A stretch of 59,137 bases of DNA from Chloroflexota bacterium (GTDB lineage Bacteria > Chloroflexota > Limnocylindria > Limnocylindrales > CSP1-4), in contig JACPOU010000027.1 in assembly GCA_016191345.1 (NCBI GenBank), positions 1-59,137 of the forward strand, read 5' to 3'. Under the pieces are notes generated by a model. It had not been told where the DNA came from. It searched no databases and saw only the letters and a program-made list of their open reading frames with translations. Made by a program: the position numbers and the translations under genes. Below, one piece after another: positions 25,718 through 34,251 of the stretch; the first letter of the stretch is position 1, and each line of letters starts with the position of its first letter.

Positions 25718-25819
25718 TCATGCCGCCTCCTCGAGTCCGATCGTCTCGGCCAAAACCCCCTGCAGCTCCTCGGGCAAGCGGATGAGACCTGTGGCATTGC
25801 GCGGTTCGAGTCCGGTCAT
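25718..25819 (-). CDS. Candidate 33-aa protein in the recombinase leader region
   Basis: ATG 25819 to TGA 25718, reading MTGLEPRNATGLIRLPEELQ and ending ETIGLEEAA. Its stop overlaps an ATG (25721) of a frame that stays open into the recombinase. Just upstream another short frame ends DLLADARRREQEAAAGAA. The codon use looks protein-like, but the size is very small. The 25597-26012 gap holds nothing else I recognise. Confidence 0.3.
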   Translation of the reverse strand: MTGLEPRNATGLIRLPEELQGVLAETIGLEEAA

Positions 25820-26012
25820 CCGAGGCGTCACGCCGCGCCTGCCGCAGCCTCCTGTTCACGGCGCCGGGCATCGGCGAGCAAATCAGCAGCGTGATCCTGT
25901 TGACGAGACGATCCGCCTGCGCGCCCGGATGGGACCGCGTTCTCGCGTGCTGGAGGGGAAAGCAGCGGCCAAGATACCCCGGCGGCATACACTCCGCGCT
26001 ACTACCTGAATG

Positions 26013-26029
26013 TAGGATCGAGGAGGAAG
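26013..26029 (+). promoter_or_regulatory. Promoter and ribosome binding site of the binding-protein gene
   Basis: An extended -10 TGTAGGAT (ends 26018) and a long purine run GAGGAGGAAGG (about 26020-26029) lie directly before ATG 26033. Confidence 0.5.
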
Positions 26030-26032
26030 GCC

Positions 26033-27745
26033 ATGCGCCGACTGATCGCCTTGCTGACCAGCCTGGTCCTGGTCCTGGCTGCGTGCGGCAGCGCGGCCCC
26101 GACCACCCCGCCCGAATCTAGCCCGCCCGCGACCTCGGGCGCGCCGGCGGCCAGCGCGACGACCGGCGCAGCTGGGGGCATCGTGACCGTCGGGCTGGCG
26201 GAGGAGCCCGCCAACCTGAACCCGTACCTCGCGATCCAGACGGCTAGCCGACTTGTCCGCGAGCTGACACTCGAGGGGCTCCTGAACGCAAGTCCAGAAG
26301 GCAACTACATTCCGCAGCTCGCCGCCGAGGTCCCGACCGTCGAGAACGGCGGGATCTCGGCGGACGGCCTGACCATCACGTACAAGCTCCGCACTGGGGT
26401 CGTCTGGTCGGACGGCCACCCGTTCACATCGCGCGACGTCCAGTTCACCTGGCAGGCGATCATGGACCCCGGCAACGCGGTCAACTCCCAGACCGGCTAC
26501 GAGAAGATCGCCTCGGTCGAGACGCCGGACGATCAGACGGCGGTCGTCAGGTTCAAGGCGCTCTACGCCCCTGCGTTGTCGCTCTTCAGCCTCGACGGTG
26601 CCGTCCTGCCGGCCCACGTCCTGGAGGGTCAAAACATGGCTGCCGCGTCGTTCAACCGGACGCCCGAAGGAACGGGTCCGTTCGTCGTGACCCAGTGGAC
26701 GTCGGGCGATTCGATCGTCCTCGACCGGAACAAGAACTTCCGCGACGCAGGCAAGCCAATCCTCGACCAAATCGTCTTCCTGATCATCCCCTCCAACGAA
26801 GTGGGGATCGCGCGCTTGCGGACCGGCGACATCGATGCGCTATGGGGCCTTGGCGAGAGCCAGATCCCGCAACTCCAGGGTGTGCAGGACGTGAAGCTTG
26901 TCGTCACGCCCTCGTCGAACGTCGAGTATCTCGGACTGAACCTGAGCCAGCGCGGTACGGCCGACCCGGCCAAGCCGCACCCGATCCTGGGCGACCGTCG
27001 CGTCCGGGAGGCTATCGCCAGCGCCATCGACAGAAAGCCGATCGTCAATGACCTGCTCTACGGCATGACCGTCGCCGCCACGTCACCGATCGGTCTCGGC
27101 TGGGCGGCCCCGGAGGGCTTGTCCATGCCGTCCTACGATCCGGCGAAGGCCAAGTCGCTGCTCGACGCAGCGGGCTGGACGGACGCCAACGGTGACGGGG
27201 TTCGCGAGAAGAACGGCCAGCCCCTCCGGCTGGACATTTCGACCGTCGCCGGCAGTCAGGTCCAGGAGTTGAGCGAACAGATCGTCCAGAGCCAACTGAG
27301 GGCAGTCGGCATCGATCTCGTGATCAACAATCTGCCGTCGGCGACCCTGTTCGGCAACTGGCAGGAGAACGGCACGATCAAGCGGGGCAACTTCGACATC
27401 CTTGAGGACACGTGGGGCGCCGATCTGGATCCGGACGCGTTTTTCTCGGCGCTCTTCGCTTCGGACCAGATCCCCACAGCGGCGAACGGCGGCGCGGGCT
27501 GGAACTTCTTCCGGCTTCAGGATCCCGCCCTCGACAAGGCGATCGCGGACGGTAGGAGCTCGCTCGACCAGGCCTCGCGCAAGGAGGCCTACAGGCGGGC
27601 CGTCCAGCGGATCCTGGACGCGCTCGTCTACATCCCGCTGTTCAATCGGGCAACAGTGGAAGCGTACAGGACGACGGTCGCGGGTCAGGTGCAGAACCCG
27701 TGGGACGCCTTCACTTGGAACGCGGCCGACTGGACGAGACAGTGA
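26033..27745 (+). CDS. ABC-type oligopeptide/nickel family solute-binding lipoprotein (SBP_bac_5)
   Basis: 570 aa. Signal peptide with lipobox LAAC (Cys18-20 region), then a Ser/Pro/Thr linker. The mature part is an SBP_bac_5 protein: GLAEEPANLNPYLAIQTA near the start, YKLRTGVVWSDGHPFTSRDV, GTGPFVVTQW, and LDAAGWTDANGDGVREKNG. It should bind a peptide-like or similar substrate outside the membrane and deliver it to an ABC permease. No matching permease or ATPase gene remains next to it; only a possible permease fragment follows. It is therefore orphaned or served by a distant transporter. Island cargo. Confidence 0.9.
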   Translation: MRRLIALLTSLVLVLAACGSAAPTTPPESSPPATSGAPAASATTGAAGGIVTVGLAEEPANLNPYLAIQTASRLVRELTLEGLLNASPEGNYIPQLAAEVPTVENGGISADGLTITYKLRTGVVWSDGHPFTSRDVQFTWQAIMDPGNAVNSQTGYEKIASVETPDDQTAVVRFKALYAPALSLFSLDGAVLPAHVLEGQNMAAASFNRTPEGTGPFVVTQWTSGDSIVLDRNKNFRDAGKPILDQIVFLIIPSNEVGIARLRTGDIDALWGLGESQIPQLQGVQDVKLVVTPSSNVEYLGLNLSQRGTADPAKPHPILGDRRVREAIASAIDRKPIVNDLLYGMTVAATSPIGLGWAAPEGLSMPSYDPAKAKSLLDAAGWTDANGDGVREKNGQPLRLDISTVAGSQVQELSEQIVQSQLRAVGIDLVINNLPSATLFGNWQENGTIKRGNFDILEDTWGADLDPDAFFSALFASDQIPTAANGGAGWNFFRLQDPALDKAIADGRSSLDQASRKEAYRRAVQRILDALVYIPLFNRATVEAYRTTVAGQVQNPWDAFTWNAADWTRQ

Positions 27746-27877
27746 ATGGACCCACGATCCGGCGAGGGGTGCCTCGGATGGCGGTCCACCCTACTCGGCG
27801 AACGGCCCATTTGACGTTCTCGATCGCCGCACGCAGCCTCCGCTGCAGCAGCCGCAGCCCATGCGGAAGGAGCGAGC

Positions 27878-27993
27878 GTCGGCATCGGCAGCCATGACAA
27901 GGCGGGCAAGACGCTGGAGGAGTTCGCCCGGCCGGTCGAGTTCTACGCCGGGCTGACGGTCCTCTACCTCAGCCTGGCGTACGGAGGTAGCCG
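27878..27993 (+). pseudogene. Possible ABC permease C-terminal fragment
   Basis: A frame reading HDKAGKTLEEFARPVEFYAG then LTVLYLSLAYGGSR runs into the amidase start in another phase. RPxEFY followed by a hydrophobic helix resembles the end of amino-acid-type (HisM) permeases. It has no start. The rest of 27746-27993 shows nothing recognisable. The call rests on a weak pattern. Confidence 0.28.
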
Positions 27994-29541
27994 ATGGAAT
28001 TCGAACTCGAAGAAGCCACCATTGCCGAACTCCAGGCCCGGATAGAGAAGGGCGAGCAGACCGCCGTCTCCCTGGCTTCGGCCTACCTGGAGCGAATCGA
28101 GCATCTCGACCGTCGAGGTCCTCGGTTGGGCTCGGTCATCGAGGTCAACCCTGATGCCCTCGCCATCGCGGACGACCTTGACGAGGAACGCCGGTCGCGT
28201 GGGCCGCGGGGACCCCTGCACGGCATCCCCATACTGATCAAGGACAACATCGACACCGGCGACCGCATGATGACCACGGCGGGCTCGTTGGCGCTCCTCG
28301 GCCATCGGGCTGTCGCCGACGCTCGCGTGGTTTCCCGGTTGCGGGAGGCCGGAGCGGTGGTCCTGGGCAAGCTCAATCTCAGCGAGTGGGCCAACTTTCG
28401 CTCGACACACTCCACGAGCGGCTGGAGCGCGCGCGGCGGCCAGTGCCGCAACCCCTACTCGCTGGACCGCACCCCGTGGGGCTCCAGCGCGGGCTCTGCG
28501 GTCGCCGTCTCCGCCAACTTGGCCGCCGCGACACTGGGGACGGAGACCGATGGCTCGATCGTGGTGCCAGCCGCGGCCTCGGGCGTGGTGGGGTTCAAGC
28601 CGACGGTTGGCCTGACCAGCCGGGCAGGCGTCATACCGATCTCTCGTAGCCAGGATTCGGTTGGCCCGATCGCTCGCACGGTGGCTGACGCTGCACTCCT
28701 GCTGTCCGTGATCGCAGGTCCCGACCCCAAAGACCCCGCCACCAACGCCATCCCGGGCGGGTCGCTGCCCGACTACGTCAAGGCACTGGACGCATCGGGG
28801 CTCAAGGGTGCGCGGATCGGAGTCGCGCGCAGCGTCTACTTCGGCTACAGCGAGAAGGCCGATGCGGTCGTCGAACTCGCCCTCGCGGCAATGCGCGACG
28901 AGGGCGCGGTGATCGTGGATCCAGCCGACATCCCGACCGCCCATGACCTCACCTTCCCGGGCTCCGAACTTACTGTGCTCCTCTACGAGTTCAAGGCCGG
29001 CCTCGACGCTTACCTTGCCGCCCCCGGCGCTCCAGTCCGCAACCTGGAAGAGGTGATCTCGTTCAACGAAGAGCACGCGAAGGAGGAGATGCCGTGGTTC
29101 GGGCAAGAGCTCTTCCTGATGGCGCAGGCCAAGGGGTCGCTGGAGGAACCCGAGTACCTGCAAGCAATCGCGCTCAGCCGACGCCACGCGCGGGAGGAGG
29201 GCATCGACGCCGTGATGCTGCGCCACGAGCTGGACGCCCTCGTGATGCCCACCACCAGCCCCGCCCCGAAGATCGATCCCATCGCCGGGGACCACATTCA
29301 GGGAATGGGCTGCTCACCGGCAGCGCAAGCCGGCTACCCCTGCATCAGCGTCCCCGCCGGCTTCTCGCACGGGCTTCCGATCGGGCTTCTCTTCACGGGG
29401 CGAGCGTTCACCGAGCCGACCTTGATCCGGCTCGCACATGCATTTGAGCTGGCAACCCGGTTCCGCCGCCCACCGTCGTTCGCCGAATCCGTCACCGGGG
29501 ACATCGGCGAGACCGAACCGGCGCCACTCCAAAGGCTGTAG
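27994..29541 (+). CDS. Amidase-signature family hydrolase
   Basis: 515 aa. Amidase signature enzymes hydrolyse amides with a Ser-cisSer-Lys triad. The Lys is in LHGIPILIKDNIDT (near residue 84). The central loop is WGSSAGSAVAVSANLAAATL (cis-Ser), and ETDGSIVVPAAASGVVGFKP carries the nucleophile Ser. The C-terminal part keeps MPTTSPAP and GYPCISVPAGF. No signal peptide, so it is likely cytoplasmic. Substrate unknown; the resemblance is to GatA-like and peptide amidases, but gatB/gatC are absent. GGAGGT at 27985-27990 precedes ATG. It sits between the binding lipoprotein and transporter genes of the island. Confidence 0.9.
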   Translation: MEFELEEATIAELQARIEKGEQTAVSLASAYLERIEHLDRRGPRLGSVIEVNPDALAIADDLDEERRSRGPRGPLHGIPILIKDNIDTGDRMMTTAGSLALLGHRAVADARVVSRLREAGAVVLGKLNLSEWANFRSTHSTSGWSARGGQCRNPYSLDRTPWGSSAGSAVAVSANLAAATLGTETDGSIVVPAAASGVVGFKPTVGLTSRAGVIPISRSQDSVGPIARTVADAALLLSVIAGPDPKDPATNAIPGGSLPDYVKALDASGLKGARIGVARSVYFGYSEKADAVVELALAAMRDEGAVIVDPADIPTAHDLTFPGSELTVLLYEFKAGLDAYLAAPGAPVRNLEEVISFNEEHAKEEMPWFGQELFLMAQAKGSLEEPEYLQAIALSRRHAREEGIDAVMLRHELDALVMPTTSPAPKIDPIAGDHIQGMGCSPAAQAGYPCISVPAGFSHGLPIGLLFTGRAFTEPTLIRLAHAFELATRFRRPPSFAESVTGDIGETEPAPLQRL

Positions 29542-29654
29542 GAGGATGCGACGATGGCCACACGGCGAGCCGACGCAGAGGGCGGCATCGCCATCGCCGA
29601 CGCGGTCCGTCCGAGCGCCAAGGACACGGCCTCGCTCGCGTCGGCACCGAGGCT

Positions 29655-29936
29655 GGACCGAGAGCCCGAGCGCCCGCTCGATGACGTCGACCATGTCCCA
29701 GCGGTACGGGGTCACGAACCAAGGCAGCAGCGCCGCCGTGCTCCCGCAACACCGGCAGGGCACCCGGGGCACGAAGATGCGGAGCAGCGGCTCGCCGTCG
29801 CGCAGGTGGCGCAAGTAGCCCGACCAGGGACCGGTCGGTCCGCCGCAGCGCGGGGCAGGCCGGTCGCGGCGGCGTGACCGTCACGGCCACGCGCCGCGTA
29901 CGTGCTGACATCGAGCTCGCAGGGCCACACGATCAC
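29655..29936 (-). pseudogene. DUF6431 protein remnant with two frameshifts
   Basis: Three minus-strand frames join into one protein-like start: MIVWPCELDVSTYAARGRD, then VTVTPPRPACP, then CGGPTGPWSGYLRHLRDGEP followed by RIFVPRVPCRCCGSTAALLP and WFVTPYRWDMVDVIERA. This is the zinc-binding N-terminal pattern of DUF6431, found in proteins linked to mobile elements. Homology fades near 29655. An unrelated plus-strand frame with a good GGAGG (29541-29545) and ATG 29554 runs antisense through it and is probably the truncated start of a former gene after the amidase. Nothing else is seen in 29542-30098 except the palindrome at 29966. Confidence 0.6.
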
Positions 29937-29965
29937 CCAGTGCGGGTGATTTCACAGCCTCTTAG

Positions 29966-29988
29966 CTGACAGCATATACCGCTGTCAG
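29966..29988. repeat. 8-bp inverted repeat with 7-bp spacer
   Basis: CTGACAGC, spacer ATATACC, GCTGTCAG. The arms are perfect and the centre is AT-rich in otherwise GC-rich DNA. It lies between the DUF6431 remnant and the YVTN gene, about 110 bp before the latter. It could be an operator or a recombinase core site. Confidence 0.6.
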
Positions 29989-30084
29989 ATCGACGAAGGC
30001 AACTTTTCCCCCGGGCGCCGAGGTCACGATCCTCACGCGCGCCCGCTCGCCCTCACAACTTTGACGTTCGTCCCGGGTAGGAAC

Positions 30085-30090
30085 TACTCT
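30085..30090 (+). promoter_or_regulatory. -10-like hexamer before the YVTN lipoprotein
   Basis: TACTCT ends 8 nt before GTG 30099, a near-leaderless arrangement. Confidence 0.4.
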
Positions 30091-30098
30091 TCCGGGGC

Positions 30099-31286
30099 GT
30101 GACGGCATTCCAACGATGGACGCTCGTGCTCCTGACGGCGGCCCTGGCTAGCGGCTGTGCGTCGAGCACGCCGACGCCGAGCGCCAGTGCCCTCCGGGTC
30201 AATCCGAGCGCCGCAGCCACCTCTCGCACTTCCACCCCGACTCCCGCCCTGCCCAGCTCGCAGGCGATCCCTGCCCCGCGGCCGGTGGGCGGCGTGTACG
30301 CGTTCACGGCCGCTGGCAAACTGGCGCCGCGCGTCGCCGGCCTCAAGCCACTCGTCTATGTCCCGAACGAGAACTCCGGTGACGTGGCGGTCATCGACCC
30401 CGCCACCTTCACGATCGTCGGCCGCTTCAGGACCGGCCTCAGTCCCGAGCATATCGTGCCGGACTGGGACCTCTCGAGGCTCTACGTAACCGACATGGGC
30501 AGCTCCCGCCTCACCGTCATCGACCCGCCCGCCGCCGCCGCCGCGCGCGCGATCGGGGTCCCCTATCCGTACAACCTGTACTTCACGGTCGACGGCAGCA
30601 AGGCGATCGTGGTCGACGACTTCCTGGGCGCCAGAGATCTCGCTCGCAACGGCCTCGCCTTCTACGACCGCAAGACCTGGAAGCTCCTCAAGTGGCTCGA
30701 GATCCCGCGCACGGGGGCCAACCATCTCGACATGTCGGCGGACGGCTCCTTCATGCTGGTCAGCGGCGAGACATCGGGATGGGTGGTCAAGGTCGACACC
30801 CGACGCATGAGCGTTGTCGGGGAGGTCCGGGTCGGTGGGCTGCCCATCGACGTGCGGCTCTCGCCCGACGGCAGATACTTCTTCGTCGCCAACCAGGGCG
30901 AGGGTGGCGTCAATGTCATCGACGCTCGCACCCTCAAGGTGGTTTCGTTCATCCGGACCGGCACCGGTGCCCACGGCCTCGGGATCAGCCGGGACACGAC
31001 CAAGCTCTACGTGACGAATCGCCTGGCGGGCTCGATCTCGGTGATCGAGGTCGCGACCCAGACCGTGACCGCGACCTGGCAGGTGGGCGCCTCCCCGGAC
31101 ATGATGGCCTTCTCAGCCGATGGCTCGCAGATGTGGGTCTCCAACCGATACGACGGCACGATCGTCGTCATCGATCCAGCAAGAGGAATCGTGCTGCGGA
31201 CGATCGCGACCGGAGCCAACCCCCACGGGCTCGTCTACTGGCCCCAGCCGGGGCGATACAGCATCAGCACCGGCATCACTCGCTGA
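30099..31286 (+). CDS. YVTN-type beta-propeller lipoprotein
   Basis: 395 aa. Signal peptide with lipobox LASGC, a Ser/Thr/Pro/Ala-rich linker to about residue 65, then seven or so repeats of the YVTN/cytochrome-D1-like propeller: VYVPNENSGDVAVIDPATF, LYVTDMGSSRLTVID, FFVANQGEGGVNVIDARTL, LYVTNRLAGSISVIEVATQ and MWVSNRYDGTIVVIDPARG. Expected to be tethered outside the membrane as a binding scaffold or lactonase-like protein. No catalytic residues can be assigned. It stands alone between the DUF6431 remnant and the FAH/ABC cluster. GTG start preferred from the -10 position. Confidence 0.85.
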   Translation: MTAFQRWTLVLLTAALASGCASSTPTPSASALRVNPSAAATSRTSTPTPALPSSQAIPAPRPVGGVYAFTAAGKLAPRVAGLKPLVYVPNENSGDVAVIDPATFTIVGRFRTGLSPEHIVPDWDLSRLYVTDMGSSRLTVIDPPAAAAARAIGVPYPYNLYFTVDGSKAIVVDDFLGARDLARNGLAFYDRKTWKLLKWLEIPRTGANHLDMSADGSFMLVSGETSGWVVKVDTRRMSVVGEVRVGGLPIDVRLSPDGRYFFVANQGEGGVNVIDARTLKVVSFIRTGTGAHGLGISRDTTKLYVTNRLAGSISVIEVATQTVTATWQVGASPDMMAFSADGSQMWVSNRYDGTIVVIDPARGIVLRTIATGANPHGLVYWPQPGRYSISTGITR

Positions 31287-31682
31287 CACCCGAAGCGGAG
31301 GCGTGCCGCCCGGGGAAGGCCAGAGCCACCCTCACTGCCCGAGTTCTGGTGCGCCACCTCGACGCACCGCGTGGGAGGATCGTCGTGTTCGGAACGCTAT
31401 TCACTCTGCCCGGTCCGACACAAACGTTCAGCCAGCGCCGCCCGCCAGCCGGCCATGGCGACGGACGAACGTCCCTTGCCGTCGAAGACGCTCCTGCACA
31501 CTGCGGGCATCCATGCCGTCGCCGGTGACTACCCGTGGAGATGCGTCGAGCACCGGGACGCGATCATCGGGCGCGGCGCCCAGGCGTTCAGCGGCGATGT
31601 CTCGAAACTGTCCTGCTGTGCGGACGGACGGCGGCTTGGACCGGGGACGCGGTTGAAGCGGTCGAACACCCCCGGTCCGCGA
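31287..31682. other. 396-bp stretch without a recognisable gene
   Basis: Lies between the 3' ends of the YVTN gene and the minus-strand FAH gene. Open frames cross it, but they continue antisense through the FAH gene and have no recognisable domains. No clear terminator with a T-run is visible. Confidence 0.5.
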
Positions 31683-32528
31683 TCAGCCCGGCGGTGCGAC
31701 GACCTCATTACGGAGCGTGCCGAGCCCGTCGACCTCGCACTCGACGATGTCGCCAGGCACCAGATAGCGGGGCGGATCCATCGCGACGCCGACGCCGTGG
31801 GGCGTGCCGGTCAGGATCACGTCGCCCGGTTCCAGGGTCATCCCACGTGCGATGTACCAGACGAGATGTTGGACCGAGAAGATCATCTCCCTCGTGGACG
31901 AGTCCTGCCGGAGCTCGCCGTTCACCCGGCTCCTGATGGCCAGGGCCTGAGGATCGGGCACCTCATCGACCGTCGTGATCCAGGGTCCGATGGGACAGAA
32001 GGTGTCGAAGCTCTTCGAGCGGTCGAACTGACCGTCCCGGCGTTGCCAGTCGCGGGCAGACACGTCGTTGGCCACCGTGTAGCCGAAAAGATGCGCGGTG
32101 ACTTCGGACTCGGAGATCCCACGGGTCGACCGACCTATGACCACCGCGAGCTCGGCTTCGTAGTCGCCCTGCGACGTCAACCGCGCATCCATGACGACCC
32201 GGCCACCCGGATCGTTGAGGGCGTTCGGAAACTTCGCGAAGACGATGGGGTGCTCCGGCCGCGTGGCGCCGGTCTCACGAATGTGATCCATGTAGTTGAG
32301 CCCGATCGCGAGGATCTTGGCGGGCCGGACGATCGGGCACAGCAAGACCGGATCGGCGATACCTCCGCCCGGCCGATCGAGACGTTCACGGACCGCATCC
32401 AAGTGCTCGATGACGTCGGCCGTGGTCGACGCCGCGATCCCCAGCCGTTCGAGCGGCACCCAGGTCGCGTCCGTTGCCTGGGCCGCAAACGCGGGTCCCG
32501 CCGCGGTCTCGATCCGGGCGATCTTCAT
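31683..32528 (-). CDS. Fumarylacetoacetate hydrolase family protein
   Basis: 281 aa. FAH-fold hydrolases and decarboxylases act on 2-oxo or diketo acids in aromatic and other catabolic routes. Visible: ILAIGLNYMDHIRE, PIVFAKFPNALNDPGGRVV, the metal ligands in GDYEAELAVVIGR (Glu, Glu), NDVSARDWQRRDGQ, SFDTFCPIGPWI, and LEPGDVILTGTPHGVG. GGAGGAG lies about 5 nt upstream of ATG 32528. It is the last gene of a minus-strand run with the ABC transporter, 25 nt after the permease stop, so the transported compound may feed this enzyme. The exact reaction is unknown. Confidence 0.9.
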   Translation of the reverse strand: MKIARIETAAGPAFAAQATDATWVPLERLGIAASTTADVIEHLDAVRERLDRPGGGIADPVLLCPIVRPAKILAIGLNYMDHIRETGATRPEHPIVFAKFPNALNDPGGRVVMDARLTSQGDYEAELAVVIGRSTRGISESEVTAHLFGYTVANDVSARDWQRRDGQFDRSKSFDTFCPIGPWITTVDEVPDPQALAIRSRVNGELRQDSSTREMIFSVQHLVWYIARGMTLEPGDVILTGTPHGVGVAMDPPRYLVPGDIVECEVDGLGTLRNEVVAPPG

Positions 32529-32553
32529 GACTCTCCTCCGCTCGTCGAGCGCG

Positions 32554-33414
32554 TCACGCCGACGTCACCTCGGTGGGCTCCGGCCGATGCCAGAAGACGA
32601 TCCGGCGCTCCAGCCAGGCCACGATCCCGAAGAGAGCGACCCCCAGGATGCTGAGGAAGAAGATCAGGGCGAAGACCTGGTCGATCCGCAGCTGCTCGGA
32701 CGAGAGTCGAATGAGCATGCCGAGCCCTCGACCCCCACCGAGGTACTCGCCGATGACCGCACCGACGACGCTGAAGACGGCGGCCGTCTTCAGGCCGGCG
32801 AAGATGTACGGCAGCGCCGCCGGGAGCTTCAGCTTGGCGAGCGTCGTCCAGCGGTTTGCCTGGAACGATCGGAACAGCATCAGCGAGTCTCGGTCAACCG
32901 ATGCCAGGCCGGCGGCCGTATCGACGATGACCGGGAAGAAGGCGATGAAGAGCGCCATGACGACCTTCGATTCGGGTCCGAAGCCGAACCAGGCCACGAA
33001 CAGCGGGGCGAACGTCACCTTTGGGATCGCATTGAAGCCGATGAGGTAGGGCATCACGGCCGTTCGGCCGAGTTTCGTCTCGGACACCAGGATGCCGAGC
33101 GCGAACCCCAGCCCGGCAGCCAGAAGGAAGCCCACGACGACCTCCTGCGTCGTGACCCAGAGCGACTCCGTGATGTAGTCGCCCCGCGCGATGTTGGCGG
33201 CGCTGAGGACGATCTCGCGGACGGTGTCGGCGGGACTCGGCAGGATGATCCGAGGGACGAGACCCAGCGCGGTGACCAGCTGCCACAGCGCGACGACGAT
33301 CACGCCGAAGACGATGATGGCGATCGGCTGCGGGACCCGGTCAAGCCACGAGCCCTGCCCGGGACGCCTGTCGGCCGGCGGGCGTGTTTCGGCCGGGGGG
33401 GGTCCGTCCCTCAC
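32554..33414 (-). CDS. ABC transporter permease (SsuC/TauC type)
   Basis: 286 aa, about six membrane segments. Family features: GLVPRIILPSPADTVREI near the N-terminus, TTQEVVVGFLLAAGLGFALG, FNAIPKVTFAPLFVAWFGFG, the EAA-like loop FQANRWTTLAKLKLPAALPY, and VIGEYLGGGRGLGMLI. This is the nitrate/sulfonate/taurine/hydroxymethylpyrimidine permease class. GTG 33414 overlaps the ATPase stop as GTGA. It forms one importer with the ATPase and binding protein encoded next to it. Confidence 0.92.
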   Translation of the reverse strand: MRDGPPPAETRPPADRRPGQGSWLDRVPQPIAIIVFGVIVVALWQLVTALGLVPRIILPSPADTVREIVLSAANIARGDYITESLWVTTQEVVVGFLLAAGLGFALGILVSETKLGRTAVMPYLIGFNAIPKVTFAPLFVAWFGFGPESKVVMALFIAFFPVIVDTAAGLASVDRDSLMLFRSFQANRWTTLAKLKLPAALPYIFAGLKTAAVFSVVGAVIGEYLGGGRGLGMLIRLSSEQLRIDQVFALIFFLSILGVALFGIVAWLERRIVFWHRPEPTEVTSA

Positions 33415-34247
33415 CCGTGGCCTCCCCTGTCGAGCCCGGACCGCACCCGCCGAACGACTTCGGCGAATCCCGGCTCCGTCATCATCTCGAGGGTTCGCGG
33501 CCGAGGCAGATCCACCGGGACGACCTGGGCGATCCGACCGGGCCGCGGTGTCATCACATACACGACGTCGGCCAGGAAGACGGCCTCGGGGATCGAGTGC
33601 GTGACCATGAACGCGGTGGCTTGCTTCTGGAGGCAGACGCGCTGCAGCTCCACGTTCATGTATTCACGGGTGAGCTCGTCGAGGGCGCCGAACGGTTCGT
33701 CGAGCAGGAGGACCGCCGGCTCCGTCACGAGCATCCGGCAGATGGCCACGCGCTGGGCCATCCCTCCGGACAGCTCATGCGGATAGGCCTTTTCGAAGTT
33801 CGTCAGTCCGACCAGGTCGAGGAGGGCCCGCACGGCGTCGCGCCGGGCATTCGCGGCCCGCGACCCATCGCGGATCTCGATCGGCAGCAGCACGTTCTCG
33901 ATCGTCGTCCGCCACGGCAGCAGCGTCGCCTGCTGGAACATGATCCCGATGTCTCGCCGCGGCTCGAGGACCGGCGTTCCCTGGAGGACCACCCGTCCTC
34001 CGCTGGGAGCCACGAGCCCGGCCATGATCTTGAGCAGCGTCGACTTGCCGCAGCCGCTCGGACCGATGATGCTGGCGAACTGTCCTCGCTTCAGGACCAG
34101 GTCGATCGAGTCAAGGGCCTGCACGCCCCGCGCCGCGAAGACCTTGGAGACGCCGCTGGCTTCGAGGAGGGGCTCCTCGCCGACAGCGGCCACGTCGGGC
34201 CTCAGGCTCGGCGCGCCAACCATCGTCACCTGCCTGTCCGTCGTCAC
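33411..34247 (-). CDS. ABC transporter ATP-binding protein (SsuB/TauB type)
   Basis: 278 aa from GTG 34247; TTG 34250 and ATG 34223 are alternatives. Walker A IIGPSGCGKSTLLKIMAG, Q-loop MFQQATLLPWRTTIENVLLP, signature YPHELSGGMAQRVAICRM, Walker B AVLLLDEPFGALDELTRE, H-loop FMVTHSIPEAVFLAD. The LPWRT and ALDELTR patterns are typical of the nitrate/taurine subfamily. The start lies within a few bases of the binding-protein stop, so the two are probably co-translated. Confidence 0.94.
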   Translation of the reverse strand: MTTDRQVTMVGAPSLRPDVAAVGEEPLLEASGVSKVFAARGVQALDSIDLVLKRGQFASIIGPSGCGKSTLLKIMAGLVAPSGGRVVLQGTPVLEPRRDIGIMFQQATLLPWRTTIENVLLPIEIRDGSRAANARRDAVRALLDLVGLTNFEKAYPHELSGGMAQRVAICRMLVTEPAVLLLDEPFGALDELTREYMNVELQRVCLQKQATAFMVTHSIPEAVFLADVVYVMTPRPGRIAQVVPVDLPRPRTLEMMTEPGFAEVVRRVRSGLDRGGHG

Positions 34248-34251
34248 CAAC

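Noticed and set aside
25434-25988. N-terminal extension of the recombinase frame up to 25988
   Set aside because: The frame is open but the sequence is Arg/Pro-rich and unrelated to resolvases; short frames in other phases fit better.
29554-29877. Plus-strand 107-aa frame with a good ribosome binding site
   Set aside because: Beyond its first codons it is antisense to the DUF6431 remnant; probably the broken start of a lost gene.
31371-32654. 427-aa plus-strand open frame
   Set aside because: Most of it is antisense to the FAH hydrolase gene, whose motifs are clear on the minus strand.
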